The notes beneath the pieces are model-generated. The model had not been told where the DNA came from, searched no databases, and worked only from the letters and a program-made list of their open reading frames with translations. Position numbers and translations under genes: made by a program. From Paracoccaceae bacterium (GTDB taxonomy: Bacteria; Pseudomonadota; Alphaproteobacteria; Rhodobacterales; Rhodobacteraceae): a DNA stretch of 61,385 nucleotides. This document shows, one piece after another, positions 43,331-51,705 of the stretch. The stretch covers positions 1 through 61,385 of the forward strand of contig JABBAP010000015.1 of the NCBI GenBank assembly GCA_018607905.1, given 5' to 3'. Each line of letters opens with the position of its first letter. The first letter of the stretch is position 1.

Positions 43331-43575
43331 TGTACATGGAAAGAACAATGTATAAAGTTCTACTGCTTTCCTTGGCATTGGTCCTTCTCGGAGAAGTGAT
43401 GGGTTTTATCTCAATCATCCGGAACCTCTTGCAGATATATTCACGGGCAGACACTTGGCCTTTCATGCCAACTTGGATCGCAATGATGGTCCAAGTTGGT
43501 AGAATGCTGTTCGCACTTACGCTGCTGTATTGGGCCCCTAAATTCATCAAACAACAATTCCCGGAGGTTGCGTAA
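43330..43575 (+). CDS. Small two-helix membrane protein between livH and livM
   Basis: An 81-residue protein that begins in the livH stop (TGATG) and ends in the livM start (TAATG), so all three are translationally linked. GAGGG precedes its ATG. Two hydrophobic segments (about residues 8-26 and 48-66) and a basic C-terminal side are visible. Its bases are less G-rich, with different codon choices from both neighbours (for example several CTT and CTC leucines and ATA), suggesting a different history. I recognise no family. The position suggests an accessory membrane subunit of the importer. Confidence 0.75.
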   Translation: MYMERTMYKVLLLSLALVLLGEVMGFISIIRNLLQIYSRADTWPFMPTWIAMMVQVGRMLFALTLLYWAPKFIKQQFPEVA

Positions 43576-44663
43576 TGTTTTACCGCGAAGCAGGGCAATA
43601 TAACACGACCTACGAAAAAGACATGCAGGTCTTTCCGATCAAACAAGACAAGATCGGGATCGCGATTTGGCTGGTGCTGGCCTATCTGTTTGTGCCGTTC
43701 TTTGGCATTCCGGGATTGGAATATGGGTTCGCAATGAACGCCATTATGATCCCTGTGCTGATCTTTACGATCACCACAATTGGATTGAACATTCTGGTTG
43801 GGTTCACGGGGCAAATTAGCCTTGGGACAGGTGCGTTTATGGGGGTCGGGGCCTATGCCTGTTACAAGCTGACATCGTATTTCCCTGACGTGAATATCAT
43901 CGTGCTTATTCTGGCCAGTGGATTTGTATCCGCGATTGTGGGGGCGCTGTTTGGGTTGCCGTCCCTGCGGATCAAAGGGTTCTATCTGGTTGTGGCCACG
44001 TTGGCGGCGCAGTTCTTTCTGGAATGGTGCTTTATCCGTGTGGGTTGGCTTTATAACTATAACGCGTCTGGCGCGATCGAAGTGCCCCAGCGCGAGGTGT
44101 TTGGCTGGATCGTGACGGGGCCAAGTGCGGAGCCTGTGACGCGGTATCTGGTGGTGCTGAGCATTCTGATTTTCCTTGCAATTATCGCGGGTAACCTGAC
44201 GCGCGGACGTATTGGGCGCAGCTGGATGATGATCCGCGATATGGATATCGCAGCCGAGTTGATTGGTGTGCGACCACTCACGGCCAAGCTGTCGGCGTTT
44301 GCGGTTTCGAGCTATTTCATCGGCGTGTCTGGCGCGTTGATGGTGTTCATGTGGCTGGGCGCTGCCGAAGTTGAGAGCTTCGATGTGAACCACTCGTTCC
44401 TGTACCTGTTCATGGTGATCTTGGGGGGGCTTGGCTCCATCACAGGGTCGTTCATGGGCGCGGCGTTCATCTGGACCTTTCCGATTGTTCTGAAAGAGCT
44501 GGGTAAGAGCTGGTTCGGGATCAATGCGACAGTGATGGAAAACGTCAGCTTGGTTGCGATTGGTGTGATGATTGTTGTGATCCTGATTGCAGAGCCCCAC
44601 GGGATGGCCCGTTTGTGGCAGATCATAAAACAGAAGTTACGAATCTGGCCGTTCCCGCACTAG
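43575..44663 (+). CDS. livM: ABC transporter permease, LivM type
   Basis: A 362-residue permease with about nine helices. TTIGLNILVGFTGQISLGTGAFMGVGAYA and the coupling loop GRIGRSWMMIRDMDIAAELIGVRPLTAKLSAFAVS near residue 220 define the LivM family. It pairs with LivH to form the translocation channel. A 107-base gap with no evident terminator leads to the binding-protein gene. Confidence 0.94.
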   Translation: MFYREAGQYNTTYEKDMQVFPIKQDKIGIAIWLVLAYLFVPFFGIPGLEYGFAMNAIMIPVLIFTITTIGLNILVGFTGQISLGTGAFMGVGAYACYKLTSYFPDVNIIVLILASGFVSAIVGALFGLPSLRIKGFYLVVATLAAQFFLEWCFIRVGWLYNYNASGAIEVPQREVFGWIVTGPSAEPVTRYLVVLSILIFLAIIAGNLTRGRIGRSWMMIRDMDIAAELIGVRPLTAKLSAFAVSSYFIGVSGALMVFMWLGAAEVESFDVNHSFLYLFMVILGGLGSITGSFMGAAFIWTFPIVLKELGKSWFGINATVMENVSLVAIGVMIVVILIAEPHGMARLWQIIKQKLRIWPFPH

Positions 44664-44770
44664 GGCACGCCGTGATGCGCCAGCAGCCAAACGAGGCCGC
44701 GCTGTTGGCACAAGGAGAGGTCTCGATCACGGGTTGCCATTGCGGTGGCCCACACTAGGGAGAGTGCAAA

Positions 44771-46069
44771 ATGCTTAAGAAGCTTATTGCAGGTGTTCTT
44801 GGGGCCGCAGTGGTCACAGGTGCAACATATGAAACAGCACAGGCGGAGGACACGCTTTACGTTCCTTCACTGTCATACCGGACGGGCCCATTTGCGGGCG
44901 CTGGCGTTCAGATCGCCAACGGTTTTTCCGATTACTTTGCAATGTTGAATGCCCGTGATGGCGGCATCGGTGGTGCGAAGATCGTAAATGAAGAATGCGA
45001 AACAGCGTACAACGCGCAAAAAGGCGTTGAATGTTATGAAGCAACCAAAGGCAAAGGCGCCTTGGTTTATAACCCGTATTCAACAGGCATCACGCTTCAG
45101 TTGATCCCAAAAGCGCCAGTGGATGAAATTCCTATTCTGTCCATGGGCTATGGTTTGTCTGCTGCGGCGAAGGGTGAAACTTTCCCTTGGACGTTCACAT
45201 ATCCAGCGTCTTACTGGTCGCAAATGTCTTCGATCCTGAAATACATCGACGCAAACGGTGGCGTTAAAGGCAAAAAGATCGGCTTTATCTACCTCGACGT
45301 TGGTTACGGTAAAGAGCCTATTCCTTTGCTGGAAGAACTGTCCCCGAAAATGGGTTTCGAAGTGGCTTACTTTCCAGTTGGCGTGAAAGAAATGCAGGCG
45401 CAATCCGCACAGTGGTTGAACGTTCGCAAAGAGCGCCCTGACTGGATGGTTATGTGGGGCTTTGGTGCCATGAACGCATCTGCGATCAAAGAAGCGGCGA
45501 AAATCCGTTACCCAATGGACAAGTTCATTGGTAACTGGTGGGCAGCGGCAGACGTTGATCTGCGTCCAGTTGGCGAATCCGGTAAAGGTTACATCGGCGC
45601 AAACTTCTCTGGTATCGGTACGGATTTCCCAGCGGTTCAAGACATGATCAAACATGTTGTAGAAGCTGGCAATTCACAAGCTGACCCAGCAGATGTTGGC
45701 GGCGTTTTGTACAACCGTGGCATGTTCAACGCTGTGATCGTGGCCGAAGCAATTGCGGCTGCACAAAAAGCGACTGGCAAAAAATCCATCACGGGTGCGG
45801 ATATGCGTATCGGTCTGGAAACGTTTGATCTGTCCGAAGCACGTTTGGCTGAATTGGGCCTTGCTGGTTTCACAGCACCGATCAAAGGTGATTGTGCAGA
45901 CCACGAGGGTGCTGGTTCCGTATTCATGCAGCAGTGGAACGGTACAAGCTGGGACAAAATTTCTGACCCAATCGCACCAATGACAGACGTGGTTTCACCA
46001 CTTCTGGATGCAGCTGCGGCGCAGTATGTTTCTGACAAGCCTGAGTGGAAAACACAGACTTGTAACTAA
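44771..46069 (+). CDS. Periplasmic substrate-binding protein of the Liv-type importer
   Basis: A 432-residue secreted protein with a signal peptide MLKKLIAGVLGAAVVTGATYETAQA cleaved before EDTLYV; GGGAGAG precedes the ATG. The type I periplasmic fold of the Peripla_BP_6 family is visible (LSYRTGPFAGAGVQIANGFSDYFAMLNARDGGIGG at the start, GKKIGFIYLDVGYGKEPIPLLEE near residue 155). The gene uses more regular, highly-expressed-type codons than its neighbours, fitting an abundant receptor. The ligand is unknown; flanking ligases suggest a carboxylic acid, possibly aromatic or fatty, rather than an amino acid. Confidence 0.92.
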   Translation: MLKKLIAGVLGAAVVTGATYETAQAEDTLYVPSLSYRTGPFAGAGVQIANGFSDYFAMLNARDGGIGGAKIVNEECETAYNAQKGVECYEATKGKGALVYNPYSTGITLQLIPKAPVDEIPILSMGYGLSAAAKGETFPWTFTYPASYWSQMSSILKYIDANGGVKGKKIGFIYLDVGYGKEPIPLLEELSPKMGFEVAYFPVGVKEMQAQSAQWLNVRKERPDWMVMWGFGAMNASAIKEAAKIRYPMDKFIGNWWAAADVDLRPVGESGKGYIGANFSGIGTDFPAVQDMIKHVVEAGNSQADPADVGGVLYNRGMFNAVIVAEAIAAAQKATGKKSITGADMRIGLETFDLSEARLAELGLAGFTAPIKGDCADHEGAGSVFMQQWNGTSWDKISDPIAPMTDVVSPLLDAAAAQYVSDKPEWKTQTCN

Positions 46070-46077
46070 GACTTTTT

Positions 46078-46103
46078 GTCTGGCGCGGTGCGCTGCGCCA
46101 GAC
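46078..46103 (+). other. Stem-loop between the binding-protein gene and livF
   Basis: GTCTGGCGC pairs perfectly with GCGCCAGAC across an 8-base loop, nine bases after the binding-protein stop. There is no U-run downstream. Such hairpins often protect the mRNA of abundant binding proteins and reduce expression of the following gene. Confidence 0.6.
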
Positions 46104-46128
46104 ATTCCAATTTAGATGGATTTGACCC

Positions 46129-46953
46129 ATGCTCGACGCTGCAAAAACCGAAGAAACCTTGTTAGAAGTGAATAATATCGAGGTGATTTATAATCACGTC
46201 ATTTTGGTTCTAAAGGGTGTTTCATTGAGCGTTCCCAAAGGCGGTATCACCGCGTTGTTGGGGGGCAATGGTGCGGGGAAATCGACGACGTTGAAGGCGA
46301 TTTCGAACCTGTTGTTATCTGAACGGGGCGATGTGACCAAAGGGACGATTGAATATCGCGGCCAGAAAGTTGCGGGCCTGTCGCCTGCGGAATTGGTGAA
46401 ACGCGGTGTGATCCAAGTGATGGAAGGACGCCATTGTTTTGGCCACCTTACTGTTGAAGAGAATTTGCTGACGGGGGCATATACCCGCAAGATTTCACGG
46501 GCCGAGCTGAAAGACAGTCTTGATCTGGTGTACACATATTTCCCCCGTTTGAAGGAGCGCCGCAAATCACTGGCGGGTTATACCTCGGGTGGGGAACAAC
46601 AGATGGTGGCGATTGGGCGGGCGTTGATGTCCATGCCAGAAACCGTGCTGTTGGACGAGCCGTCAATGGGGTTGGCGCCGCAATTGGTGGAAGAGATTTT
46701 CACGATTGTGAAAGATTTGAACGAAAAAGAAGGCGTATCGTTTTTGCTGGCCGAGCAGAACACAAACGTGGCGCTGCGGTTTGCGCATTACGGGTATATT
46801 CTGGAAAGCGGGCGTGTGGTGATGGATGGCCCTGCTGCTGATCTGCGCGAGAACCCGGATGTGAAGGAATTCTATCTGGGCATGTCGGATGAGGGGCGTA
46901 AATCGTTCCGTGATGTGCGGTCTTATCGTCGTCGTAAACGCTGGTTGTCTTGA
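46129..46953 (+). CDS. livF: ABC transporter ATP-binding protein, LivF type
   Basis: A 274-residue ATPase: Walker A GGNGAGKST near residue 45, Q-loop region GVIQVMEGRHCFGHLTVEENLLTGAY near 95, signature YTSGGEQQMVAIGRAL near 150, Walker B TVLLDEPSMGLAP near 172. The C-terminus is extended and basic (YRRRKRWLS). It is the second ATPase of the importer. Confidence 0.94.
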   Translation: MLDAAKTEETLLEVNNIEVIYNHVILVLKGVSLSVPKGGITALLGGNGAGKSTTLKAISNLLLSERGDVTKGTIEYRGQKVAGLSPAELVKRGVIQVMEGRHCFGHLTVEENLLTGAYTRKISRAELKDSLDLVYTYFPRLKERRKSLAGYTSGGEQQMVAIGRALMSMPETVLLDEPSMGLAPQLVEEIFTIVKDLNEKEGVSFLLAEQNTNVALRFAHYGYILESGRVVMDGPAADLRENPDVKEFYLGMSDEGRKSFRDVRSYRRRKRWLS

Positions 46954-46988
46954 GTTTTCACGTTTGGCGTAAAGATAATTAAGTGAAC

Positions 46989-47005
46989 AGGGGGCGCTGC
47001 CCCCT
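46989..47005 (+). other. G+C hairpin after livF
   Basis: AGGGGGC pairs with GCCCCCT around a GCT loop, immediately upstream of the tail motif at 47013. Hairpin plus tail together look like a composite 3'-end element. It may partly terminate livF transcription before the PaaK-like gene. Confidence 0.5.
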
Positions 47006-47012
47006 TACCCCC

Positions 47013-47041
47013 GAGATACTTGTCCTCAAAAGAAACAGGGG
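47013..47041 (+). repeat. 3'-end tail motif, copy 4
   Basis: GAGATACTTGTCCTC then AAAAGAAACAGGGG, following the G+C hairpin downstream of livF. It shares GAG-TA-TT and AAAAGAAA with the copy at 7141. Confidence 0.5.
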
Positions 47042-47054
47042 GGCGGGATGCTAG

Positions 47055-48296
47055 ATGGAGGCCGATGTGGGCAGATTTTACGATGATTTAGAAACGCGCA
47101 GTGCGGATCAACGTGGGGCGGATTTGGCCACGGCGCTGCCACGCCAAATTGCCAATGCTGTTCGAAATGCGGGCGGATATTGCGCCTCTTTGAATGACGT
47201 TAACCCAGCGGATGTTGTGGATATGGCGGCGCTTGCGAAACTTCCTGTTTTGCGTAAATCCGAATTGGGTGCAGCGCAAAAGAAAGTGTCGCCGCTCGGT
47301 GGCTATGGCGCGCGCCAAGTTGGCGAGTTCGATCATATTTTTCAATCGCCCGGTCCAATTTATGAACCTGGGATGCGCGGTGGCGATTGGTGGCGTATGG
47401 GGCGCGGATTGTTTGCGGCAGGAATTGGTAAAGGTGATGTGGTTCAGAACTGTTTTTCTTATCATCTGACGCCAGCGGGCATGATGTTTGAAAATGGCGC
47501 GCAAGCCGTTGGTGCAACCGTTTTGCCTGCAGGTACGGGGCAAACGGAATTGCAGGTTCAGGCCGCGTTGGCATGTGGCGTCACCGCGTATACAGGCACG
47601 CCTGACTATTTGAAGATTATCCTCGATAAAGCCGACGAAATGGGCGTTGATCTGTCTGGTCTGAAAAAGGCTTGCGTCGGCGGAGGGGCGTTGTTTCCGT
47701 CTTTGCGTCAAGAATATGCAGATCGTGGCATTGCGTGTTTGCAAGGCTATGGCACGGCCGATTTAGGCTCGATTGCTTATGAAAGTGTTGCGATGGAAGG
47801 CATGATCATCGACGAAGGCGTGATTGTGGAGATCGTGACGCCCGGCACGGGGAACCCTGTGGCGGATGGCGATGTTGGCGAGGTTGTTGTCACCACGTTG
47901 AACCCAGATTATCCGCTGATACGTTTTGCGACGGGCGATATGTCTGCTGTTTTGACCGGGCAAAGCCCGTGTGGGCGCACCAATTTGCGTATCAAAGGTT
48001 GGATGGGTCGTGCAGATCAGACTGCGAAAATTAAGGGCATGTTTGTGCGCCCTGAACAGGTTGCGGATTTGGTTGCGCGCCACGGCGATGTTTCCAAGGC
48101 CCGCGTTGTGGTCAGCCGCGAAGGTGAAGCGGATAAAATGCAGGTTTTGTGTGAGGCCAAGGACGGTGCAAATGTTGAGGCGATTGAAGCGTCCGTGCGC
48201 GATGTTCTGAAACTTCGTGGAGACGTGTTATTGCATAACATTGGATCATTGCCAAATGATGGTAAGGTGATTGACGACCAACGCACCTATGAGTGA
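47055..48296 (+). CDS. Phenylacetate-CoA ligase-like (PaaK family) adenylate-forming enzyme
   Basis: A 413-residue protein. The start is taken at ATG 47055, but GTG 47067 has GGAGG five bases upstream and may be the real one. PaaK-family features are the length, YHLTPAGMMFENGA near residue 135, GGGALFPSLRQ near 215, the adenine-contact segment GYGTADLGSIAYES near 232, IRFATGDMSAV near 295 and a C-terminal AMP-binding_C_2 region. The usual serine/threonine/glycine phosphate loop is replaced by FQSPGPIYEP. It probably activates an aromatic or related acid brought in by the importer; the catalytic competence should be questioned because of that loop. Confidence 0.83.
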   Translation: MEADVGRFYDDLETRSADQRGADLATALPRQIANAVRNAGGYCASLNDVNPADVVDMAALAKLPVLRKSELGAAQKKVSPLGGYGARQVGEFDHIFQSPGPIYEPGMRGGDWWRMGRGLFAAGIGKGDVVQNCFSYHLTPAGMMFENGAQAVGATVLPAGTGQTELQVQAALACGVTAYTGTPDYLKIILDKADEMGVDLSGLKKACVGGGALFPSLRQEYADRGIACLQGYGTADLGSIAYESVAMEGMIIDEGVIVEIVTPGTGNPVADGDVGEVVVTTLNPDYPLIRFATGDMSAVLTGQSPCGRTNLRIKGWMGRADQTAKIKGMFVRPEQVADLVARHGDVSKARVVVSREGEADKMQVLCEAKDGANVEAIEASVRDVLKLRGDVLLHNIGSLPNDGKVIDDQRTYE

Positions 48297-48304
48297 TCCT
48301 TAAC

Positions 48305-48330
48305 GTGCTGAACGCGTGAGGGGTCAGCAC
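48305..48330 (+). other. Stem-loop just upstream of the pseudo-caspase gene
   Basis: GTGCTGA (48305-48311) pairs with TCAGCAC (48324-48330) over a 12-base loop. It lies between the PaaK-like stop and the GGAGAG ribosome site of the next gene, so it could be a weak 3' end or affect access to that site. Confidence 0.4.
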
Positions 48331-48343
48331 TGAGGAGAGTAAA

Positions 48344-50008
48344 ATGGGACTTCGTAACGTTTTAAACAGCACTGTTATGGCGCTGACGCTGGGGGTGGGT
48401 GCTGTTAGCGCGCAGGATTTGGTGTTGATGGTGGGAAATGAAGCCTATCGCAATTTCAACCCTGTAGCGAATGCGCGGGCGGTTTTAGGAACCGCGAGTG
48501 CGTTTGAGGCGGCTGGCTATCAGGTTATCGAGGTTGCGGATGCAACAGAATCTCAGATGAAATCTGCGCTGGATCAGTTTGAACGTTTGCACGGCGACGC
48601 GGATCGCGTGGTGGTCGTTTTGTCTGGCCAGTTTATGAAAACAAAATCGAGCACGTGGTTTGCGCCGAGTGATTTGCAATCTCCGTCACTGGCAAATGTT
48701 GGGTTTGATGCGCTTCCGCTTTCTGCTGTGCTGTCATTTTTGGGCGAAAAGCCTGGTGGTGCCGCCTTGTTTTTAGCGGATGAAGCGGGCGGCGCGTCTG
48801 TTGCGGCATCAATCCAAAAAGGCATTGGGCACTTGCGAATACCACAAGGGGTTTTGGTTGCTAAGGGAACGCCGTCTGCCGTTCGTCGGGCATTATTGCA
48901 GGAATTTCTTCGACAGGATATTTCTATGGCACAGGCGGCTGAGGCATCCCAAGAATTGGATGTTTCAGGTTTCGTTTCGGATTGGGTTTCTTTGAACGGG
49001 GCCAGTGATCCAGAGGGCAGCGACGAGGGTGTTGTTGATTTGGGTGTGTCGGCCGCGCTGGCAGAAGAGGCGTTTTGGCAAGCGGTTGATGCGATGGGTA
49101 ACAAAGCATCTTATGAGGCGTATTTGCGGCGCTATCCGTCTGGTGAGTTTACCGATCAAGCCAATCAGATGTTGCAAGTGATCGCAGATGCGACGCCGAA
49201 ATATTCGCCCGAGGAAAAAGCTGAGTTGGATTTGGCGCTAACGCGAAATGATCGCCGCCGTGTGCAAGAACAGCTGTCGTTGCTTGGGTTTAATCCACGT
49301 GGGATTGATGGCCTGTTTGGGCCAGGTTCACGGGCTGCGATAAAGCGGTTTCAGGCGCAGACCGGGTTGGATGGTGACGGTTTCATGAACCCCGAAACCC
49401 TGTTGCGGTTGCGCAAAAGGGCAGAACGGCGGGCAGAAGAGTTAGCGCAAGAAGCTGAACGTGAAAAGCGCGCACGCGATGCTGCGGATGCAAGATTGTG
49501 GGCGCAAACGGGCGCACGCGGTACTGAAGCAGATTATTTGGCGTATCTGAGCAAGTTTCCAAATGGGTTGTATAACACCGCCGCGCGGACGCAGTTACAG
49601 CGCATCGAACAAGAAAACCGCGCCTCGGCTGAGGTGGTGGAGCGCGCTGCGTGGGACGATGCAAAGAACATTGATACGGTTGCTGGCTATCGCAGTTTCC
49701 TTGCAGAGTTTCCGAATGGAGCATTTGGGAAGCTTGCAGAGGCGCGGATCAATCAGTTGGCGGCGACGGATGTTGAAAACGAACAGCTTGCTGCTGCGAA
49801 AAGAGAAGAAAAATCTTTGGGGATGGGGCCGTCGATGATGGTTCTGGTCGAGCGCAAGCTTAAGGCGATCGGATTAAGACCAGGTAAACTCGACGGCACA
49901 TTTACGGAGGAAACGCGCGAGGCCATTCGGGCCTATCAGAATGCGCGTGGCCTAGCGGCGACTGGTTACGTCACACGGCGTACCGCTGTGCGTTTGATGA
50001 CGGAGTAG
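48344..50008 (+). CDS. Exported pseudo-caspase with two peptidoglycan-binding domains
   Basis: A 554-residue protein with a signal peptide (MGLRNVLNSTVMALTLGVGAVSA). Residues 25-220 follow the bacterial caspase (C14) layout, LVLMVGNEAYRNFNPVANARAV, but the histidine-glycine and cysteine positions of the dyad read VLSGQF and LADEAG, so it is predicted inactive. Two peptidoglycan-binding_1 domains follow: one with RRVQEQLSLLGFNPRGIDG near 305, the other at the C-terminus with RKLKAIGLRPGKLDG near 505. The linker between them has repeated YLAYLSKFPNG-like segments and is helical. Likely a periplasmic cell-wall-bound scaffold; function unknown. Confidence 0.85.
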   Translation: MGLRNVLNSTVMALTLGVGAVSAQDLVLMVGNEAYRNFNPVANARAVLGTASAFEAAGYQVIEVADATESQMKSALDQFERLHGDADRVVVVLSGQFMKTKSSTWFAPSDLQSPSLANVGFDALPLSAVLSFLGEKPGGAALFLADEAGGASVAASIQKGIGHLRIPQGVLVAKGTPSAVRRALLQEFLRQDISMAQAAEASQELDVSGFVSDWVSLNGASDPEGSDEGVVDLGVSAALAEEAFWQAVDAMGNKASYEAYLRRYPSGEFTDQANQMLQVIADATPKYSPEEKAELDLALTRNDRRRVQEQLSLLGFNPRGIDGLFGPGSRAAIKRFQAQTGLDGDGFMNPETLLRLRKRAERRAEELAQEAEREKRARDAADARLWAQTGARGTEADYLAYLSKFPNGLYNTAARTQLQRIEQENRASAEVVERAAWDDAKNIDTVAGYRSFLAEFPNGAFGKLAEARINQLAATDVENEQLAAAKREEKSLGMGPSMMVLVERKLKAIGLRPGKLDGTFTEETREAIRAYQNARGLAATGYVTRRTAVRLMTE

Positions 50009-50040
50009 AGCGGCTGGCACCAACTAGCGCCGCCGCTTGC

Positions 50041-51174
50041 CTAGCGCAGACAAGCGCTTTCGCTGACGGAAAGGGACAGGCGTGCTGCTTGTCCATAGGC
50101 ACCAAAATCGCTACGCAGTTCTGGGAAGATGTCAAAAACCTCGTTGCGTGTATCATCATCTAGGCCAGAGAGAGACAGATCACCGGGGTGAAAGCTCTCG
50201 GTTGGGAGGCCGTCGGAATAGATTACTTCGTGTTTGTCGAACAGAACATGAATGTATTCGACGCCTTTTACAGAACTGTCCACGATAACAGATTGATCGG
50301 TGATCAACCCTTTGGCAGGAGCGAGGACTTGGCTTTCTGCAAAGTTCATCATGACATTTTGTCCAGACACCAGAATCCTGTGTTGCGGGGAAACGTGCAT
50401 ATCTTTGTTCGGAAGATCTGGTCCGAATGCATCTTTGCGGATCAAGATCGGACGGAGATGGGTGAAAGATTGCAAACGCGCGCCAGATACTTTTTTGCGC
50501 CCAATCCAGCGAATGGCTTGGATGCCGCTGTCTTTGGTGATCACCAGATCGCCGACTTTTAAATCCTCTATCAGCTTGTCGCCAAGAGGCGTCGCGATCA
50601 GTGTTCCGGGCGTAAAGCAAACGATGTCAAAGCTGATGTCGTTGATACCAACGGTGCCTGAATTTGCATTTGAGGGGCCGTTTTCAAAACTGATGCCGAT
50701 TGTCGCAACAGGACCCGCGAATTGAACGATTACGCTGTCTGCGGAGCCTGAGCCATCGAAGCTGTTACTGGCAGCACCCGATGCGGATACTGTGTAGGTT
50801 CCATCGCCATTATCGGTGACGGTCTGAAGGGCGGGGTCGACGCTGCTGAAAATGACGGCAACGGGATTGCCATCAGCGTCTCTCGCATCGATTGTTACGG
50901 CATCGCTCCAGGTGTCGCCGCCATCCACGTCGAGAAGTTCAAAGCTCGCGTTTTGGACATTTTCACCAAAATCGACGGATGTCGTATTCGGATTGGCGGT
51001 CGTGCCGCCAGACCCATACACAAAACCTGTGGTTCCATAGGTTCCGCTGCCATCTGCGAAGAAAGTCATGCCTGATGTTGTTACGGTTACGTCAGCATCC
51101 TCCCCCGAAGCGCTGTCTGATACCGTGCTTGTACCGCCGGTTTGAAAAACCGACCAATCTAATAGTGCGGCCAT
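50041..51174 (-). CDS. Hint-domain protein with beta-rich N-terminal region
   Basis: A 377-residue protein from ATG 51174, behind GGGGGAG. Residues 1-190 are rich in Gly, Ser, Thr and Asp with no signal peptide, like proteins exported by type I secretion. At about residue 191 the Hint module begins with CFTPGTLIATPLGDKLIEDL and continues with GDLVITKDSGIQAIRWIG and SPQHRILVSG, the markers of the Hint_2 family found widely in Roseobacters. Hint domains can self-cleave at the initial cysteine; the C-terminal histidine-asparagine pair of true inteins is missing. Surface or secreted role is inferred. Confidence 0.82.
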   Translation of the reverse strand: MAALLDWSVFQTGGTSTVSDSASGEDADVTVTTSGMTFFADGSGTYGTTGFVYGSGGTTANPNTTSVDFGENVQNASFELLDVDGGDTWSDAVTIDARDADGNPVAVIFSSVDPALQTVTDNGDGTYTVSASGAASNSFDGSGSADSVIVQFAGPVATIGISFENGPSNANSGTVGINDISFDIVCFTPGTLIATPLGDKLIEDLKVGDLVITKDSGIQAIRWIGRKKVSGARLQSFTHLRPILIRKDAFGPDLPNKDMHVSPQHRILVSGQNVMMNFAESQVLAPAKGLITDQSVIVDSSVKGVEYIHVLFDKHEVIYSDGLPTESFHPGDLSLSGLDDDTRNEVFDIFPELRSDFGAYGQAARLSLSVSESACLR

Positions 51175-51319
51175 CGTACTCCCCCTAGAGTGTTAAGGCT
51201 GTGTCTGACCCTGATATGAGAACTAAGATTGGTCAAAACAAGGCGGCGGAGGAGTTATTTGTTTAAGAATTTATGTGATACAGTGGTATGACGTCTGAAA
51301 TTGATGGGTAGGATTTTGA

Positions 51320-51634
51320 ATGGCCGTGTATCTAACGCTCGCTTCTGTGGCAGCTCGATTGGGTGAAAAAGTTACCGAAGCAGAGCGGTTACTGGGGTTA
51401 AGTGTGCTGAACACATCGGAATTTCAGTTTGAGGCGATATACACAAAAGAGGAGTTGAAAGCGTTTAATGCGGTTCAGGGTCCATCGGTATTTCTGATTG
51501 TGACGGATGATGACAAATTTAAAGAACTAATTCCTGAGCGTCAAAATGGTGTGATGAATTACATGCGTTTGAACAACGAAAAGGCTCTGGCGCGGGTTTC
51601 TGATGTGTTGAAACAGAAAAAATCCGGCAGATAA
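51320..51634 (+). CDS. Uncharacterised 104-aa protein
   Basis: A cytoplasmic protein from ATG 51320 with TAGGA upstream. It begins MAVYLTLASVAARLGEKVTEAERLLG and contains FQFEAIYTKEELKAFNAVQGPSVFLIVTDDDKF, an alpha/beta pattern, then a basic end (LKQKKSGR). I recognise no family. It is a single gene, divergent from the Hint gene and followed by a strong terminator. Confidence 0.7.
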   Translation: MAVYLTLASVAARLGEKVTEAERLLGLSVLNTSEFQFEAIYTKEELKAFNAVQGPSVFLIVTDDDKFKELIPERQNGVMNYMRLNNEKALARVSDVLKQKKSGR

Positions 51635-51651
51635 AACGTTTTTAGAAACAG

Positions 51652-51686
51652 AAAAAGGCCGCCAGCAAAGTTGCTGCGGCCTTTTT
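51652..51686. terminator. Bidirectional terminator between the 104-aa gene and rpmJ
   Basis: AAAAAGGCCGC (51652-51662) pairs with GCGGCCTTTTT (51676-51686); an inner AGCAA / TTGCT pairing shortens the loop. Both strands have a U-run after the stem, suited to the two convergent genes. Confidence 0.9.
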
Positions 51687-51705
51687 GAATTCCGATGATC
51701 GGAAC

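Noticed and set aside
43314-44600. A 428-codon open frame antisense to livM
   Set aside because: It is rich in His, Asn, Gln and Arg with no family resemblance, and results from the codon bias of livM on the other strand.
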